Shown: piece by piece, positions 1-8,432 of the stretch
How the letters are laid out: each line of letters starts with the position of its first letter
Position numbering within the stretch: the stretch's first letter is position 1
Source of the DNA: Myxococcales bacterium
GTDB taxonomy: Bacteria > Myxococcota_A > Polyangia > Polyangiales > Houyiibacteriaceae
Assembly: GCA_029861865.1 (NCBI GenBank)
Contig: JAOTYL010000001.1
Location: 320,066 to 384,065, forward strand
Direction of reading: 5' to 3'
DNA: 64,000 nt
Notes under the pieces: model-generated
What the model was told of the DNA's origin: nothing
The model's database searches: none
What the model saw: only the letters and a program-made list of their open reading frames with translations
Translations under genes and position numbers: made by a program

Positions 1-783
1 ACCCATTTTTACTATCCACAAACCAAACTCTCGCTAAACGAAAACGCGAACCTAGTTCTTTCCGGGACGAAGTGCTTTGTCACAAACGGCGGATACGCGA
101 ATTCGTATGTGGTCTCGACGGTGTCCGCAGATCCAGATGCGCCACCCGGGCACTTCTCCTGTGTCGTCTTGCCAGCTGGCACGAAGGGAATGCAATGGGG
201 CCCGTCGTGGTCCGGCGTGGGGATGCGCGGGAATTCCTCGCGTTCCTTGGAGCTCAACGACGTTCAGATCCCTAGGGCGAACCTACTCGGAAACGAAGGA
301 GACCAAATATGGTACGTCTTCAACGTCATCACACCCTACTTCCTCGTGGCAATGGCGGGGACCTACTTGGGGGTTGCTAGCGCTGCACTCGATGAGGCAC
401 GGAAGAACGTGAAGGAGCGGCGTCATCGGCACAGCGGTGCGTCATTGGCCGACAACCAAGTCATCCAGCACCGGTTGGGATCGATTTGGGCAAACGTCGA
501 GCGCACACGTGCTCTGCTCTATCTCGCGGCGTCCAAAGGCGACACAGGAGACCCAGACGCATTGCTAGGGCTATTCTCAGCGAAGGCCGAGGTGGCGGAG
601 TGTGCCGTCGGCGTCGTTGGAGACGCGATGACCCTCAGCGGTGGACGAGGGTACCGCGATGGTTCGACGCTTCATCGAATGCTTCGAGATGTTCAAGCGT
701 CACATATCATGGCGCCTGCGACCGACACGCTTCGCACATGGACAGGCCGCGCTTTGCTCAGCCTCCCAATTCTGAGCGAGTAG
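1..783 (+). CDS. Acyl-CoA dehydrogenase family protein, 5' truncated by window edge
   Basis: The frame is open from base 1 and its start lies outside the window. The visible 260 codons cover the end of the beta-barrel middle domain (the stretch KCFVTNGGYANSYVV resembles the FAD/substrate loop of the family) and the helical C-terminal domain (GGRGYRDGSTLHRMLRD). The usual EGTxE motif carrying the catalytic glutamate is not visible; the corresponding stretch reads IMAPATDTLRTWTGRALL. That ending is known from ACAD subfamilies that act on non-standard substrates, so ordinary fatty acyl-CoA beta-oxidation should not be assumed. The next gene starts 8 nt downstream. Confidence 0.85.
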   Translation, partial: THFYYPQTKLSLNENANLVLSGTKCFVTNGGYANSYVVSTVSADPDAPPGHFSCVVLPAGTKGMQWGPSWSGVGMRGNSSRSLELNDVQIPRANLLGNEGDQIWYVFNVITPYFLVAMAGTYLGVASAALDEARKNVKERRHRHSGASLADNQVIQHRLGSIWANVERTRALLYLAASKGDTGDPDALLGLFSAKAEVAECAVGVVGDAMTLSGGRGYRDGSTLHRMLRDVQASHIMAPATDTLRTWTGRALLSLPILSE

Positions 784-791
784 GAGGCAAT

Positions 792-2804
792 ATGGGCGAA
801 GTCCTCTTAGTCAACGTGGAGCCCAACACAGTCGAACTGCTTTTCGCTCTTCAGCCCATACCCGAGCTCCGCAACGTGCACGATCCGGAAATGGTGAAAG
901 AGGAACTGGCCCGGCGACCTCAGGCCGTCGACCTCCTCGTCCTTGGCGCGAGTCGAGGCGACCCCATTCGCGTTGCGGAGGCCGCGCGTGGCGTCGACGA
1001 AGATCTGTCGATCGTGATCCTCGCCGAGCCGTCACGGCTCGAGCAGCTGGAACGACGGGTGATGTATGCGACGTTCTTGAGCGGAGATGTGACCTGTCAA
1101 GCAATCGTCGAGAACGGCTCCATCGGACCCCTACTGAACCAAGCAATGACGAGGACGCGACAACGCCGCAAACACCATGACGATGTCGTAGCCAGTCTGC
1201 GCAAGCTCAAAACCCCGAAGGTTTGGCAGCCCAACCCCAAACAGTATCTCGATCGACTCCTCGACCATGCGCCAATCGGCGTTGCAGTGCTCGACCACTC
1301 GGGAGAGATCCGCGCCTGGAACCGCCGTGCCGCGACGGTATTCGGCGTTCCGGAGGAAACCGTGATCGGAACGCGATTGACCGAGCTCTTTCTTGCGTCG
1401 GATAGACAACCGTTGGAGGATTTTGTTTCGGAATCGGCAGCGAACGGCGACGAGCTTCCACCGCAAATCTTTGGGGCCTACAGGGCTCGCGACGACGACC
1501 CGCGACAGCTCGAGGTGACCGCTGCAGCGATCTCCAGCCGATCCGGTGAGCCGGGGGCTTTGGTGCTCTTCAAAGACGTCACCGAAGAGAAGGAGCAAGA
1601 GGCCGAGCGCCAGCGAATTGAGACTCAAATGCAACGCGCACAAAAACTCGAGAGTCTAGGTGTGCTCGCAGGTGGCATCGCTCACGATTTCAATAATCTA
1701 TTGGTAGGTATCGTGGGCAATGCCGATCTTGCGCTCCTGCTCGCGCCCGCCGGCTCGCCTATTCAGCAGGCCCTGATCAAGATCAAGATGGCCGGTGGAC
1801 GAGCCGCAGAGCTCACCCGGCAACTCCTCGCGTACTCAGGCAAGAAGGAGGGGGTGCAGATCGAAGCCGTAGACCTCAATCCGCTCATCTCCGAGCTGAA
1901 GAACCTGCTCGAAGTTTCGATTTCGAACTATGTGTCGCTCGATATGGACCTTTCCGTTGACCTACCACTCGTTCGGGGCGATTTGTCGCAGGTCACCCAA
2001 GTACTGATGAATCTCATCACCAATGCGTCGGAAGCCATCGGCGAACGCCCGGGAAGCATCATGATTGCAACGGGAACGGTTGTGCTAGACAGCGATGAGT
2101 GCGCTCGGTGGAGGAGGAGCTGGGACGTTTCCGAAGGCGTCTACGTATTCATCGATGTTTCCGATACCGGATGCGGAATGTCTGCGTCGACCTGCGAACA
2201 GATATTCGAACCTTTCTTCACGACAAAAGCAACAGGGCGAGGCCTTGGGTTAGCGGCAGTGGCGGGCATCATCCGTAGTCACCGCGGCGCGATCGAAGTG
2301 CACTCGGAGCTCCACACCGGCACGACCTTTCGAGTTCTGCTTCCTGCCGCACCAGGAGCTCGCTTAGACGCCTCTCCGACGGACACTATCAACCCGAATG
2401 TCGAGGGGTGTGCCGCGGGTAAGATCCTCGTCGTCGACGATGAACAACATGTTCGTGACGTGCTCTCGGACATGCTTGAGACGTTTGGTTTTGAGGTCGA
2501 GACAGCTGCCGATGGCACCGAGGCGATCGATATCTTCCGCGAGTCGCCCGACTCGTTCTGTGCGGTGATCCTCGATATGGCCATGCCCAAGATGGGAGGC
2601 GCCGAGACTCTTCGAGCACTTCGGGAAATCAGTTCCGATATCCCCATCATCATTTGTACGGGTTACAACGAAGACCAGACGTTCGAAGGCACCGGCCCAT
2701 CTGCGTTCCTCCAAAAACCCTTCAGGCTCGCGACTCTGATCAGCACGTTGGAGGGCGCGCTCGGTCGCTCCCCTAACGTTACCGAATGCGACGCAGCTTT
2801 CTAG
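792..2804 (+). CDS. Hybrid sensor histidine kinase (pseudo-receiver, PAS, HisKA, HATPase, receiver)
   Basis: The ORF track starts at 486, but the ATG at 792 has an AGGAGG 4 nt upstream and follows the ACAD stop, giving 670 aa. Order of domains: a receiver-like N-terminus (about 1-130) in which the expected phospho-Asp position reads LLVLGAS, so it is probably not phosphorylated; a PAS domain (about 155-275); a HisKA dimerisation helix with GGIAHDFNNLL and phospho-acceptor His298; an HATPase domain with N box (LMNLITNASEAI), G1 (DVSDTGCGM) and G2 (GRGLGLAAV); and a C-terminal receiver with acidic pair VVDDE and phospho-Asp595 in ILDMAMPKMGG. There are no membrane segments, so it is a soluble cytoplasmic kinase of the HDFNN subgroup. 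No partner response regulator lies nearby. The signal is unknown. Confidence 0.93.
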   Translation: MGEVLLVNVEPNTVELLFALQPIPELRNVHDPEMVKEELARRPQAVDLLVLGASRGDPIRVAEAARGVDEDLSIVILAEPSRLEQLERRVMYATFLSGDVTCQAIVENGSIGPLLNQAMTRTRQRRKHHDDVVASLRKLKTPKVWQPNPKQYLDRLLDHAPIGVAVLDHSGEIRAWNRRAATVFGVPEETVIGTRLTELFLASDRQPLEDFVSESAANGDELPPQIFGAYRARDDDPRQLEVTAAAISSRSGEPGALVLFKDVTEEKEQEAERQRIETQMQRAQKLESLGVLAGGIAHDFNNLLVGIVGNADLALLLAPAGSPIQQALIKIKMAGGRAAELTRQLLAYSGKKEGVQIEAVDLNPLISELKNLLEVSISNYVSLDMDLSVDLPLVRGDLSQVTQVLMNLITNASEAIGERPGSIMIATGTVVLDSDECARWRRSWDVSEGVYVFIDVSDTGCGMSASTCEQIFEPFFTTKATGRGLGLAAVAGIIRSHRGAIEVHSELHTGTTFRVLLPAAPGARLDASPTDTINPNVEGCAAGKILVVDDEQHVRDVLSDMLETFGFEVETAADGTEAIDIFRESPDSFCAVILDMAMPKMGGAETLRALREISSDIPIIICTGYNEDQTFEGTGPSAFLQKPFRLATLISTLEGALGRSPNVTECDAAF

Positions 2805-2806
2805 GC

Positions 2807-4969
2807 TTATCGCATGGCGGCTTTGACTCGCGCGGGGGTCATGGGCATGCGCCGCAGGCGGGCGCCGGTTGCGTCGTGGATCGCGTTGGCGATAACCGCG
2901 CCCATGACGACGATGGTCGGCTCTCCGCCGCCCTGCGGCGAAATGTCGTTGGCTTCGAGGATGACCGTCTCGATCTTTGGCAGTCGCGAAAAGCGCGGTA
3001 TCTCGTAGTGTTTGAAATTCATATCGAGAATCTGCCCGCCTTTGAAGTGGATCTCTTCGGAGAGGGCGTAACCGAGGCCCATCGTGATGCAGCCTTCCAT
3101 CTGGATGGTCGCGCCCTGGGGATTGATCACGATGCCCATCTCCTGCGCGCAGAGGACTCGCCTGACCTCGACCTCTCCAGTGCGCGCATCGACGGTAACC
3201 TCGGCGATGGCGGCCACGTAGGTTCCCGCATCGATGCCGCATGCCACACCGAGGCCGCGCTTGCTCGGCGACTTAGCGGGCGTCCAACCAAAGCGTTTGG
3301 CCGCGGCTCTTAGCACGCGGATCATCCGGGGATCGCCGAGATGTTTCAGGCGGAACTCGACCGGGTCCATGCCCGCCGCCGTTGCCATGATGTCGATCTG
3401 CGATTCGCGTGCAAAGGTGTTGGTGTTGTTCGCAGGTGCCCGCCACGCTCCGGTGGCGAAGGGATGCGTTCCCCGGCCGCCTCTCCAGCCCCGCGGCCGC
3501 GCGGTCGTGCGATGATGCGGGATGTTGTAGAAGTGCTCCGAACCCCGCTGCCCGGCGAAGAGCACCTCGTACTCCCAGAGCGTCATCCGGCCGGAGTCGT
3601 CGATGCCGGAGCGGATCTTGACGATCGCGGCCGGCCGGAACGTGTCGTAAAAGAACTCTTCCTCACGGGTGCGCATCACCTGGACGGGTCGGCCGACGGC
3701 CTTGGCAAGCCGTGCAGCTTCGACCGCTTGCAAGTTGCCGGTCTTGCCGCCGAATCCGCCGCCGACAAAGGGCGTGATGACCCGCACTCTCTCGCCGGGA
3801 AACCCGATCGCACGCGCAATCTGGTCGCGTGCCCCGAACGGGTTCTGCGTCGAGGCCCATACCGTGCACTTACCGGCTTCGATGTTAGCGAGGGCTGCAT
3901 GCGTCTCGATCGGTGCGTGCGCGACATAGCCATCGAAAAAGGTCGTCTCGAACGTGCGCGTCGCGAGCTTGCGTCCTTTCGCGAGGTTGCCGCCCCCGGC
4001 TGCAACATCGCCCCTGGGAGCTACTTGGATCAGATGCTCGTGAATGTTCTCGTCGGTCACCGGCGCCCGGGGCACGTCGAACTTTGCCTTCATTCGGCCA
4101 AGCGCCTCCTGGGCCACGTCGGGAAGCTCGTGGAGCACCGCGATGAAGTTCCCGTCCTCGACCACCGTCACGCCGGCCACTTTGCGGGCGCCTGATGTGT
4201 CGATGTGCTTCAACTTCGCCCCGTGCGCGGGCGGCCGCAGGATGCTCGCATAGAGCATGCCCGGTAGACGAATGTCGGCAGCGTACTTGGCCTTGCCGGT
4301 GACCTTCTCGAGTGCGTCGCGGCGGAGCTTCGGCTGACCCATGATGCGAAACTCGGACACGTTCTTGAGCTCTGGCTTCACGGTCAAGTGTCGCGCGATC
4401 GGCTTTCCCTTGGCGAGCGCACCGTAGGTGACCCGTTTCTTCTGGTTCTTGCGGTCAAAGATCACCCCATCTTTGGCCTGAAGCCGCGAAATGGGCACGC
4501 CGAGTGTTTCAGATGCGAGCTCGAGGAGAACGCCACGGGCTTCGGCGGCGGCGGCACGTAGCAGCGGGCCGAACGCACGCGTCGTCAACGAACCCCAAGT
4601 GCCCATGTCCCACGGACAGAGATCCGTGTCGCCCATGATTATGTCCACCTTCTCGTAGGGCGCATCGAGCTCGTCGGCCAGCATCTGAACGAGCGAGGTG
4701 ATCGGCCCTTGCCCCATCTCGATCTTGCCGGTCAAACAGCTTACGCGCCCGTCCTCGGCGATTCGCAAGAACGCATTGAAGTCGTTTGGAACACCGCGCT
4801 GGCCAAAGCGCGCATCGGCCTCGGCCAGCTTCCCGCCGAACCCGACGAAGACGACGATCCCGCCACCGAAACGCTTGAGAAACTCGCGGCGCGAGTGGAG
4901 ATCAGCTGGCAAAGCCCGCACGCGATCGTTCTCCTGGGAATCCAAAGGCAGATCGTTATTCGTGTTCAT
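2807..4969 (-). CDS. Xanthine dehydrogenase-family molybdopterin-binding subunit, Tat-exported
   Basis: The start was chosen at the ATG at 4969, which overlaps the stop of the upstream Fe-S subunit gene as ATGA; the longer ORF in the track is not needed. The 720-aa product carries a twin-arginine signal (SRREFLKRFGGGIVVF, about residues 26-41), then the aldehyde/xanthine dehydrogenase molybdenum domains. GGGFGGKTGN is the molybdopterin-contacting loop and GGGEPT near the C-terminus carries the probable catalytic Glu. Length and two-subunit layout match the IorB/isoquinoline 1-oxidoreductase type of periplasmic molybdenum hydroxylases, which hydroxylate aldehydes or N-heterocycles and pass electrons to Fe-S and cytochrome partners. 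The substrate is not predictable. No cytochrome c gene is adjacent. Confidence 0.92.
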   Translation of the reverse strand: MNTNNDLPLDSQENDRVRALPADLHSRREFLKRFGGGIVVFVGFGGKLAEADARFGQRGVPNDFNAFLRIAEDGRVSCLTGKIEMGQGPITSLVQMLADELDAPYEKVDIIMGDTDLCPWDMGTWGSLTTRAFGPLLRAAAAEARGVLLELASETLGVPISRLQAKDGVIFDRKNQKKRVTYGALAKGKPIARHLTVKPELKNVSEFRIMGQPKLRRDALEKVTGKAKYAADIRLPGMLYASILRPPAHGAKLKHIDTSGARKVAGVTVVEDGNFIAVLHELPDVAQEALGRMKAKFDVPRAPVTDENIHEHLIQVAPRGDVAAGGGNLAKGRKLATRTFETTFFDGYVAHAPIETHAALANIEAGKCTVWASTQNPFGARDQIARAIGFPGERVRVITPFVGGGFGGKTGNLQAVEAARLAKAVGRPVQVMRTREEEFFYDTFRPAAIVKIRSGIDDSGRMTLWEYEVLFAGQRGSEHFYNIPHHRTTARPRGWRGGRGTHPFATGAWRAPANNTNTFARESQIDIMATAAGMDPVEFRLKHLGDPRMIRVLRAAAKRFGWTPAKSPSKRGLGVACGIDAGTYVAAIAEVTVDARTGEVEVRRVLCAQEMGIVINPQGATIQMEGCITMGLGYALSEEIHFKGGQILDMNFKHYEIPRFSRLPKIETVILEANDISPQGGGEPTIVVMGAVIANAIHDATGARLRRMPMTPARVKAAMR

Positions 4970-5442
4970 GTGCCCTGCTTCACTTCCTCCGCAGCAGACT
5001 GGATCGCATCGACGATGCGCGTGTGAGCGCCACAGCGGCACAAGTTGTCGTCCATGCCCTGGATGATCTCATCACGCGATGGCTTGCGTTTCGATCGGAG
5101 CAAGCCGTAGGCGGTCAGAATCATGCCGGGCGTGCAGAAACCGCACTGCAGAGCGTCGTTCTCCACGAATGCCTTTTGTAGGGGGTGCAGGCCACCGTTC
5201 TTCGCCAGCCCTTCGATCGTGACGACCTTTTTGCCGGCGACGCTGGCGACCTGCGCCATGCACGCGCGAACTGGGCGGTCGTCGACAAGCACTGCGCACG
5301 CGCCGCACACACCGTGTCCGCAACCGAACTTCGTGCCGGTCAGTTCCAGCTCCGTCCGAAGCACCCACAACAGTTTGCGGTTTCCGTCCACCTGGAGGCG
5401 GACTGGCTTACCGTTGAGCCTGAAGGAAATCGTGTTGGGCAT
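4966..5442 (-). CDS. [2Fe-2S]-binding subunit of molybdenum hydroxylase
   Basis: This 158-aa protein has both canonical clusters: an N-terminal plant-ferredoxin-like one (CGHGVCGACAVLVDDRPVRAC) and a C-terminal helical one (CGFCTPGM and LCRCG). It is full length for IorA/CoxS-type small subunits and passes electrons from the molybdenum centre of the following gene, with which it overlaps by 4 nt (ATGA). It has no signal peptide of its own; co-export with the Tat-tagged large subunit is the usual model for this family and is inferred here. Confidence 0.93.
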   Translation of the reverse strand: MPNTISFRLNGKPVRLQVDGNRKLLWVLRTELELTGTKFGCGHGVCGACAVLVDDRPVRACMAQVASVAGKKVVTIEGLAKNGGLHPLQKAFVENDALQCGFCTPGMILTAYGLLRSKRKPSRDEIIQGMDDNLCRCGAHTRIVDAIQSAAEEVKQGT

Positions 5443-5491
5443 CGTATCCTCCCGCCGAACAGTGGATTAGGGGATGCGTATGGCTCGAGTA

Positions 5492-5992
5492 CTATAGCTT
5501 CTTACGGGCGCGATCGCGCGACTCGCGTGACGTGCCCGCATATGGCTCGCGGGTGCCCATCCAGTGATCGAACCAAGGTCGTGTGACACACCAGTTGGCT
5601 TCCTGATTAGGTCCCATGTGGTGGTCGTAATGCCAGGGTAAATGCTCCCGCGCCCAGTCGGGATCGAGGTGTGCGCGCTTGTGTGCCCGGTGATACCGGA
5701 TCGCGCCGTAACAGACGGTTGCGGTGAAGAAGGGTGCAATGGGCAAGAGTGGCAGATGAGCGGCAGCAAGCATGGTGACGCCCAACGCCTCTTTGCCTTG
5801 AGCATGCCAGCCCCAGACGGAACGCTCGTAGTTGGGATCTCGAAAACCATGACGACGTGTTAGCCGATGGTGCTCGTGCCAATGAAAGCTCCAAGCGCTT
5901 CCCTTCTTGCGCCCCTGCCCATGAAGCACATGGCGATGAATGAACCACTCGCACGCATTCGAGTAGACAAGACCTATTGGAATTCCGATCAT
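5492..5992 (-). CDS. Membrane fatty acid hydroxylase/sterol desaturase superfamily protein
   Basis: The 166-aa protein contains the histidine boxes of di-iron membrane hydroxylases: HRHVLHG, HWHEHH, HRAHKRAH and HYDHH, spread in the expected order, with a hydrophobic hairpin (LGVTMLAAAHLPLLPIAPFFTATVCYG) between the second and third. It is short for the superfamily, resembling small bacterial carotenoid/fatty acid hydroxylase-like forms. An in-frame stop at 6026-6028 with no good start between rules out a longer N-terminus. Its substrate could be a fatty acid, sterol or carotenoid; the sequence does not decide. Confidence 0.8.
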   Translation of the reverse strand: MIGIPIGLVYSNACEWFIHRHVLHGQGRKKGSAWSFHWHEHHRLTRRHGFRDPNYERSVWGWHAQGKEALGVTMLAAAHLPLLPIAPFFTATVCYGAIRYHRAHKRAHLDPDWAREHLPWHYDHHMGPNQEANWCVTRPWFDHWMGTREPYAGTSRESRDRARKKL

Positions 5993-6088
5993 CGTGGTTG
6001 TCTTGGCAAGAACGCGACTAAACGGTCACGTCATCAACAAGATGACTGATCGGACGCGAATCTGCAAAGGAGGCGCATCCCCGGGACG

Positions 6089-7678
6089 CTACCGTGCCCG
6101 CTGGAGCCTGCTGTAGGGTGCCGGTCGTTGTCGTGCGGCGCTCGGTTTGCTCAGCAAGCCACGGACGGCAGCGACGTCAAGCACCGAGCGAATCTGCAAT
6201 GGTGAGCGCCAGAGCCCACCATGATTGGCACCGCTCATGAATAGCTCGAGCGGATTGGCGAGGGGTGTGTCGGGGTTGGCCACGGAGCTATCGCAACACA
6301 GGTCATGCACGAGCAATGCACCCATCAGCGCGTTAGTGGTCTCCGGCGCGAAAATCTCCGCTCCGTAGTGCCGCGCGCCAGCATAAGCCGCTGCGAATGC
6401 GCGATTGCTGATCACTGAACCGGTCATGCTGGCCGGAGCCACGTTGGCTGAGGCTCGATGGCCCGTGGCCCGCGCCATCAGTGCCCGCCACTTTTGGATT
6501 CGTTTCGCCAGCGCGTAGTTCGGTCCCTGTCGAACGACGAGCCCATCATACATCCCGTACCGCTGGCCCGTATCCGAAGTGACCCAGTCTGGAATGTTTG
6601 GAGCATACAGGCGCTCGCGCGTCATCCAGCGGACCGGCGATTGCCAAAGTCCGACGAGGCCCCGGCCGCCGTACCGCTCATGGGCGCAGCGGGCAGCCTC
6701 TTCGGGCACTGCAAAAGCATCCGTCGCGCTGGCCAAGTAGGCGAAAGCTGCGGGTGAGCCTTTCGCGTGGAGCCGCTGCACGAGCGCGTCCATGGCAACC
6801 GACACGCGGACGTGATCCTTGCCATGCAGGTAGGCGTAACAGCCCACAGCCGCGGGGTTCTCGAAGCTCTCGAGCCATGCCCCGAGCTCGGGCGTTTCCC
6901 GCAAGAGGTCAGCACCGGCGCGCTGCGCAAGCTCACTATCCGAAATCTCGGCTCCGCTGGGCTCTCGCACCGGGACGTGCAGCACACACGGTGATCGCGC
7001 AACGAGCTCTAGGACGCGCGCCCATACCTGCGGCCGGCCTACATCCGCGGCCACGATGTTCGCGCGATGGGCGGCAAGAAAAGCGAGTGGCCCAATTTCG
7101 GCGGCAGCGCCGAGCAATATGAAGGTCCGCTCGGAAAGATCCAGCCACTCCGTGTTGCGCATGACCGTACGGATCGCCTCGGCATGGGAGGGCTCCATGA
7201 TGCCACGACCGGACCACTGGTTGAGTTGTCGCAAGAGCTTGTCTCCCGAGAGGCGTTCACCTCGATACGGGATTTGCAGGCGTGGCCCGGCGAACTGCAA
7301 CTTGCCGCGAACCGTTACGGTCTGAAGGCGCGGCTCCGCAAGCTCGTCCATGGCCTCCCCGAGGGGCAGAACCATGTCGTCGCGTGCGAACTCGAAATTA
7401 CTGTGAACCGCCTTGAGCCCGTCTGCTGCGATGTTGGTCGCCGCCGCAGCCTCACGCGCTGCGAGCTTCTCTTGGTGAACCAGGTGTGCCGGATAGCGTT
7501 GCCGCCAGTTCCGCTCGGCAAGGAGAGCCTCAGCGGCTTGCGCGTCCGTGCGCCTCACCGCCTCAGCGAGGATATGCTTCCCGGCATCGGTCGAGCTGCG
7601 CTTTCCCTCGGTTGATTCCGGGAATGACACCCCGGCTGCAGGCTCCGCGCTGATGTTTGCGTTTTGCACCGCCCTCAT
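6089..7678 (-). CDS. Conserved-looking hypothetical protein with Rossmann-like segment
   Basis: I do not recognise this 529-aa protein securely. A stretch around residues 180-205 (FILLGAAAEIGPLAFLAA followed by NIVAADV) has the strand-glycine-helix-strand-Asp look of a Rossmann dinucleotide- or SAM-binding site. The remainder has many well-formed blocks (RYGGRGLVGLWQS, NIPDWVTSDTGQRYGMYDG) that look like a real globular enzyme rather than a spurious ORF. There is no signal peptide or clear membrane span. It is a single gene, convergent with nothing, and no strong ribosome-binding site precedes the ATG at 7678, so the start may be further inside. Confidence 0.65.
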   Translation of the reverse strand: MRAVQNANISAEPAAGVSFPESTEGKRSSTDAGKHILAEAVRRTDAQAAEALLAERNWRQRYPAHLVHQEKLAAREAAAATNIAADGLKAVHSNFEFARDDMVLPLGEAMDELAEPRLQTVTVRGKLQFAGPRLQIPYRGERLSGDKLLRQLNQWSGRGIMEPSHAEAIRTVMRNTEWLDLSERTFILLGAAAEIGPLAFLAAHRANIVAADVGRPQVWARVLELVARSPCVLHVPVREPSGAEISDSELAQRAGADLLRETPELGAWLESFENPAAVGCYAYLHGKDHVRVSVAMDALVQRLHAKGSPAAFAYLASATDAFAVPEEAARCAHERYGGRGLVGLWQSPVRWMTRERLYAPNIPDWVTSDTGQRYGMYDGLVVRQGPNYALAKRIQKWRALMARATGHRASANVAPASMTGSVISNRAFAAAYAGARHYGAEIFAPETTNALMGALLVHDLCCDSSVANPDTPLANPLELFMSGANHGGLWRSPLQIRSVLDVAAVRGLLSKPSAARQRPAPYSRLQRAR

Positions 7679-7888
7679 GGGTGTTGTGCTGCACTTGGAC
7701 GTCTCGTGTCAACACGCAAATTTGGGCCAAAAGTGAGACAGAGCGCGTAGAATATGCGCCACGTACTCGGGGAGAATTTCACGAAGAGAAAACGAGGGTT
7801 GCGATGGTCCTCCTCTTCTTAGGACACCATTCGGGGGTGGGCTGGAGGATGCCTAGATCGTTTTGGCGCGTCACGCGTCAGAACCAAC

Positions 7889-8407
7889 ATGCCGACAGAT
7901 TCCAAGTTTCAGCTTCGTGTTGCGAGCCCTTGCAAGGCGCCGTGGGAGGCCATGGACGGCGACGAGCGAGTCCGGTTCTGTCGGGAGTGCAATCGCAACG
8001 TCTACAATCTATCCGTGATGACGGAAACCGAGGCGCGGCGCGTCGTCGCAGAGCGGGAAGGGCGTTTATGCATCCGCTTCTACCAGCGACGCGACGGCAC
8101 CGTGCTCACTTCAGACTGTCCTGTGGGCAAAAAGCGGTCGTTTCTTTGGGCGGGAGCCCGCACCGTGGTGGCCATCGCAGGCGTCGCCGCGGGGCTCACG
8201 AAGCTCTCGGCATGCGGCCCGGCTGAGGACGAGCCGATGCCCATGGGACAACCGCTCATGGGCACACCGCCCATCGATCCCGATTGGGACGCCGGCGCTA
8301 CAGAAGACGACGACCCACGACACCCCGACGAGCTCATCATGGGCGAAATCGAGATCTCGCCCCAACCCTTAATGGGAAGGCTCACCGCTCCGACCGACGG
8401 CGAATAG
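7889..8407 (+). CDS. Cys-motif N-terminal domain membrane protein, hypothetical
   Basis: The 172-aa protein opens with a domain CKAPWEAMDGDERVRFCREC followed by VYNLSVMTETEA, a pattern (CxxxW...RFCxxC...) I know from uncharacterised proteins in Myxococcota, Acidobacteria and Bacteroidota; the Cys residues could bind zinc. Another Cys pair follows (CIRFYQ, DCPVG). One hydrophobic span (FLWAGARTVVAIAGVAAGL) and a low-complexity tail with repeated PLMG units (GQPLMGTPP, PQPLMGRL) come next. The predicted topology is an N-terminal cytoplasmic domain with an exported acidic, Pro-rich tail. No function is assigned in this family. Confidence 0.75.
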   Translation: MPTDSKFQLRVASPCKAPWEAMDGDERVRFCRECNRNVYNLSVMTETEARRVVAEREGRLCIRFYQRRDGTVLTSDCPVGKKRSFLWAGARTVVAIAGVAAGLTKLSACGPAEDEPMPMGQPLMGTPPIDPDWDAGATEDDDPRHPDELIMGEIEISPQPLMGRLTAPTDGE

Positions 8408-8432
8408 CCGGGCGGCCGGTTTCGATTGCAGT

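Noticed and set aside
3341-4195. 284-aa plus-strand ORF opposite the molybdenum hydroxylase gene
   Set aside because: Antisense shadow of a gene with full motifs; Arg/His-rich low-information sequence, typical of GC-rich antisense frames.
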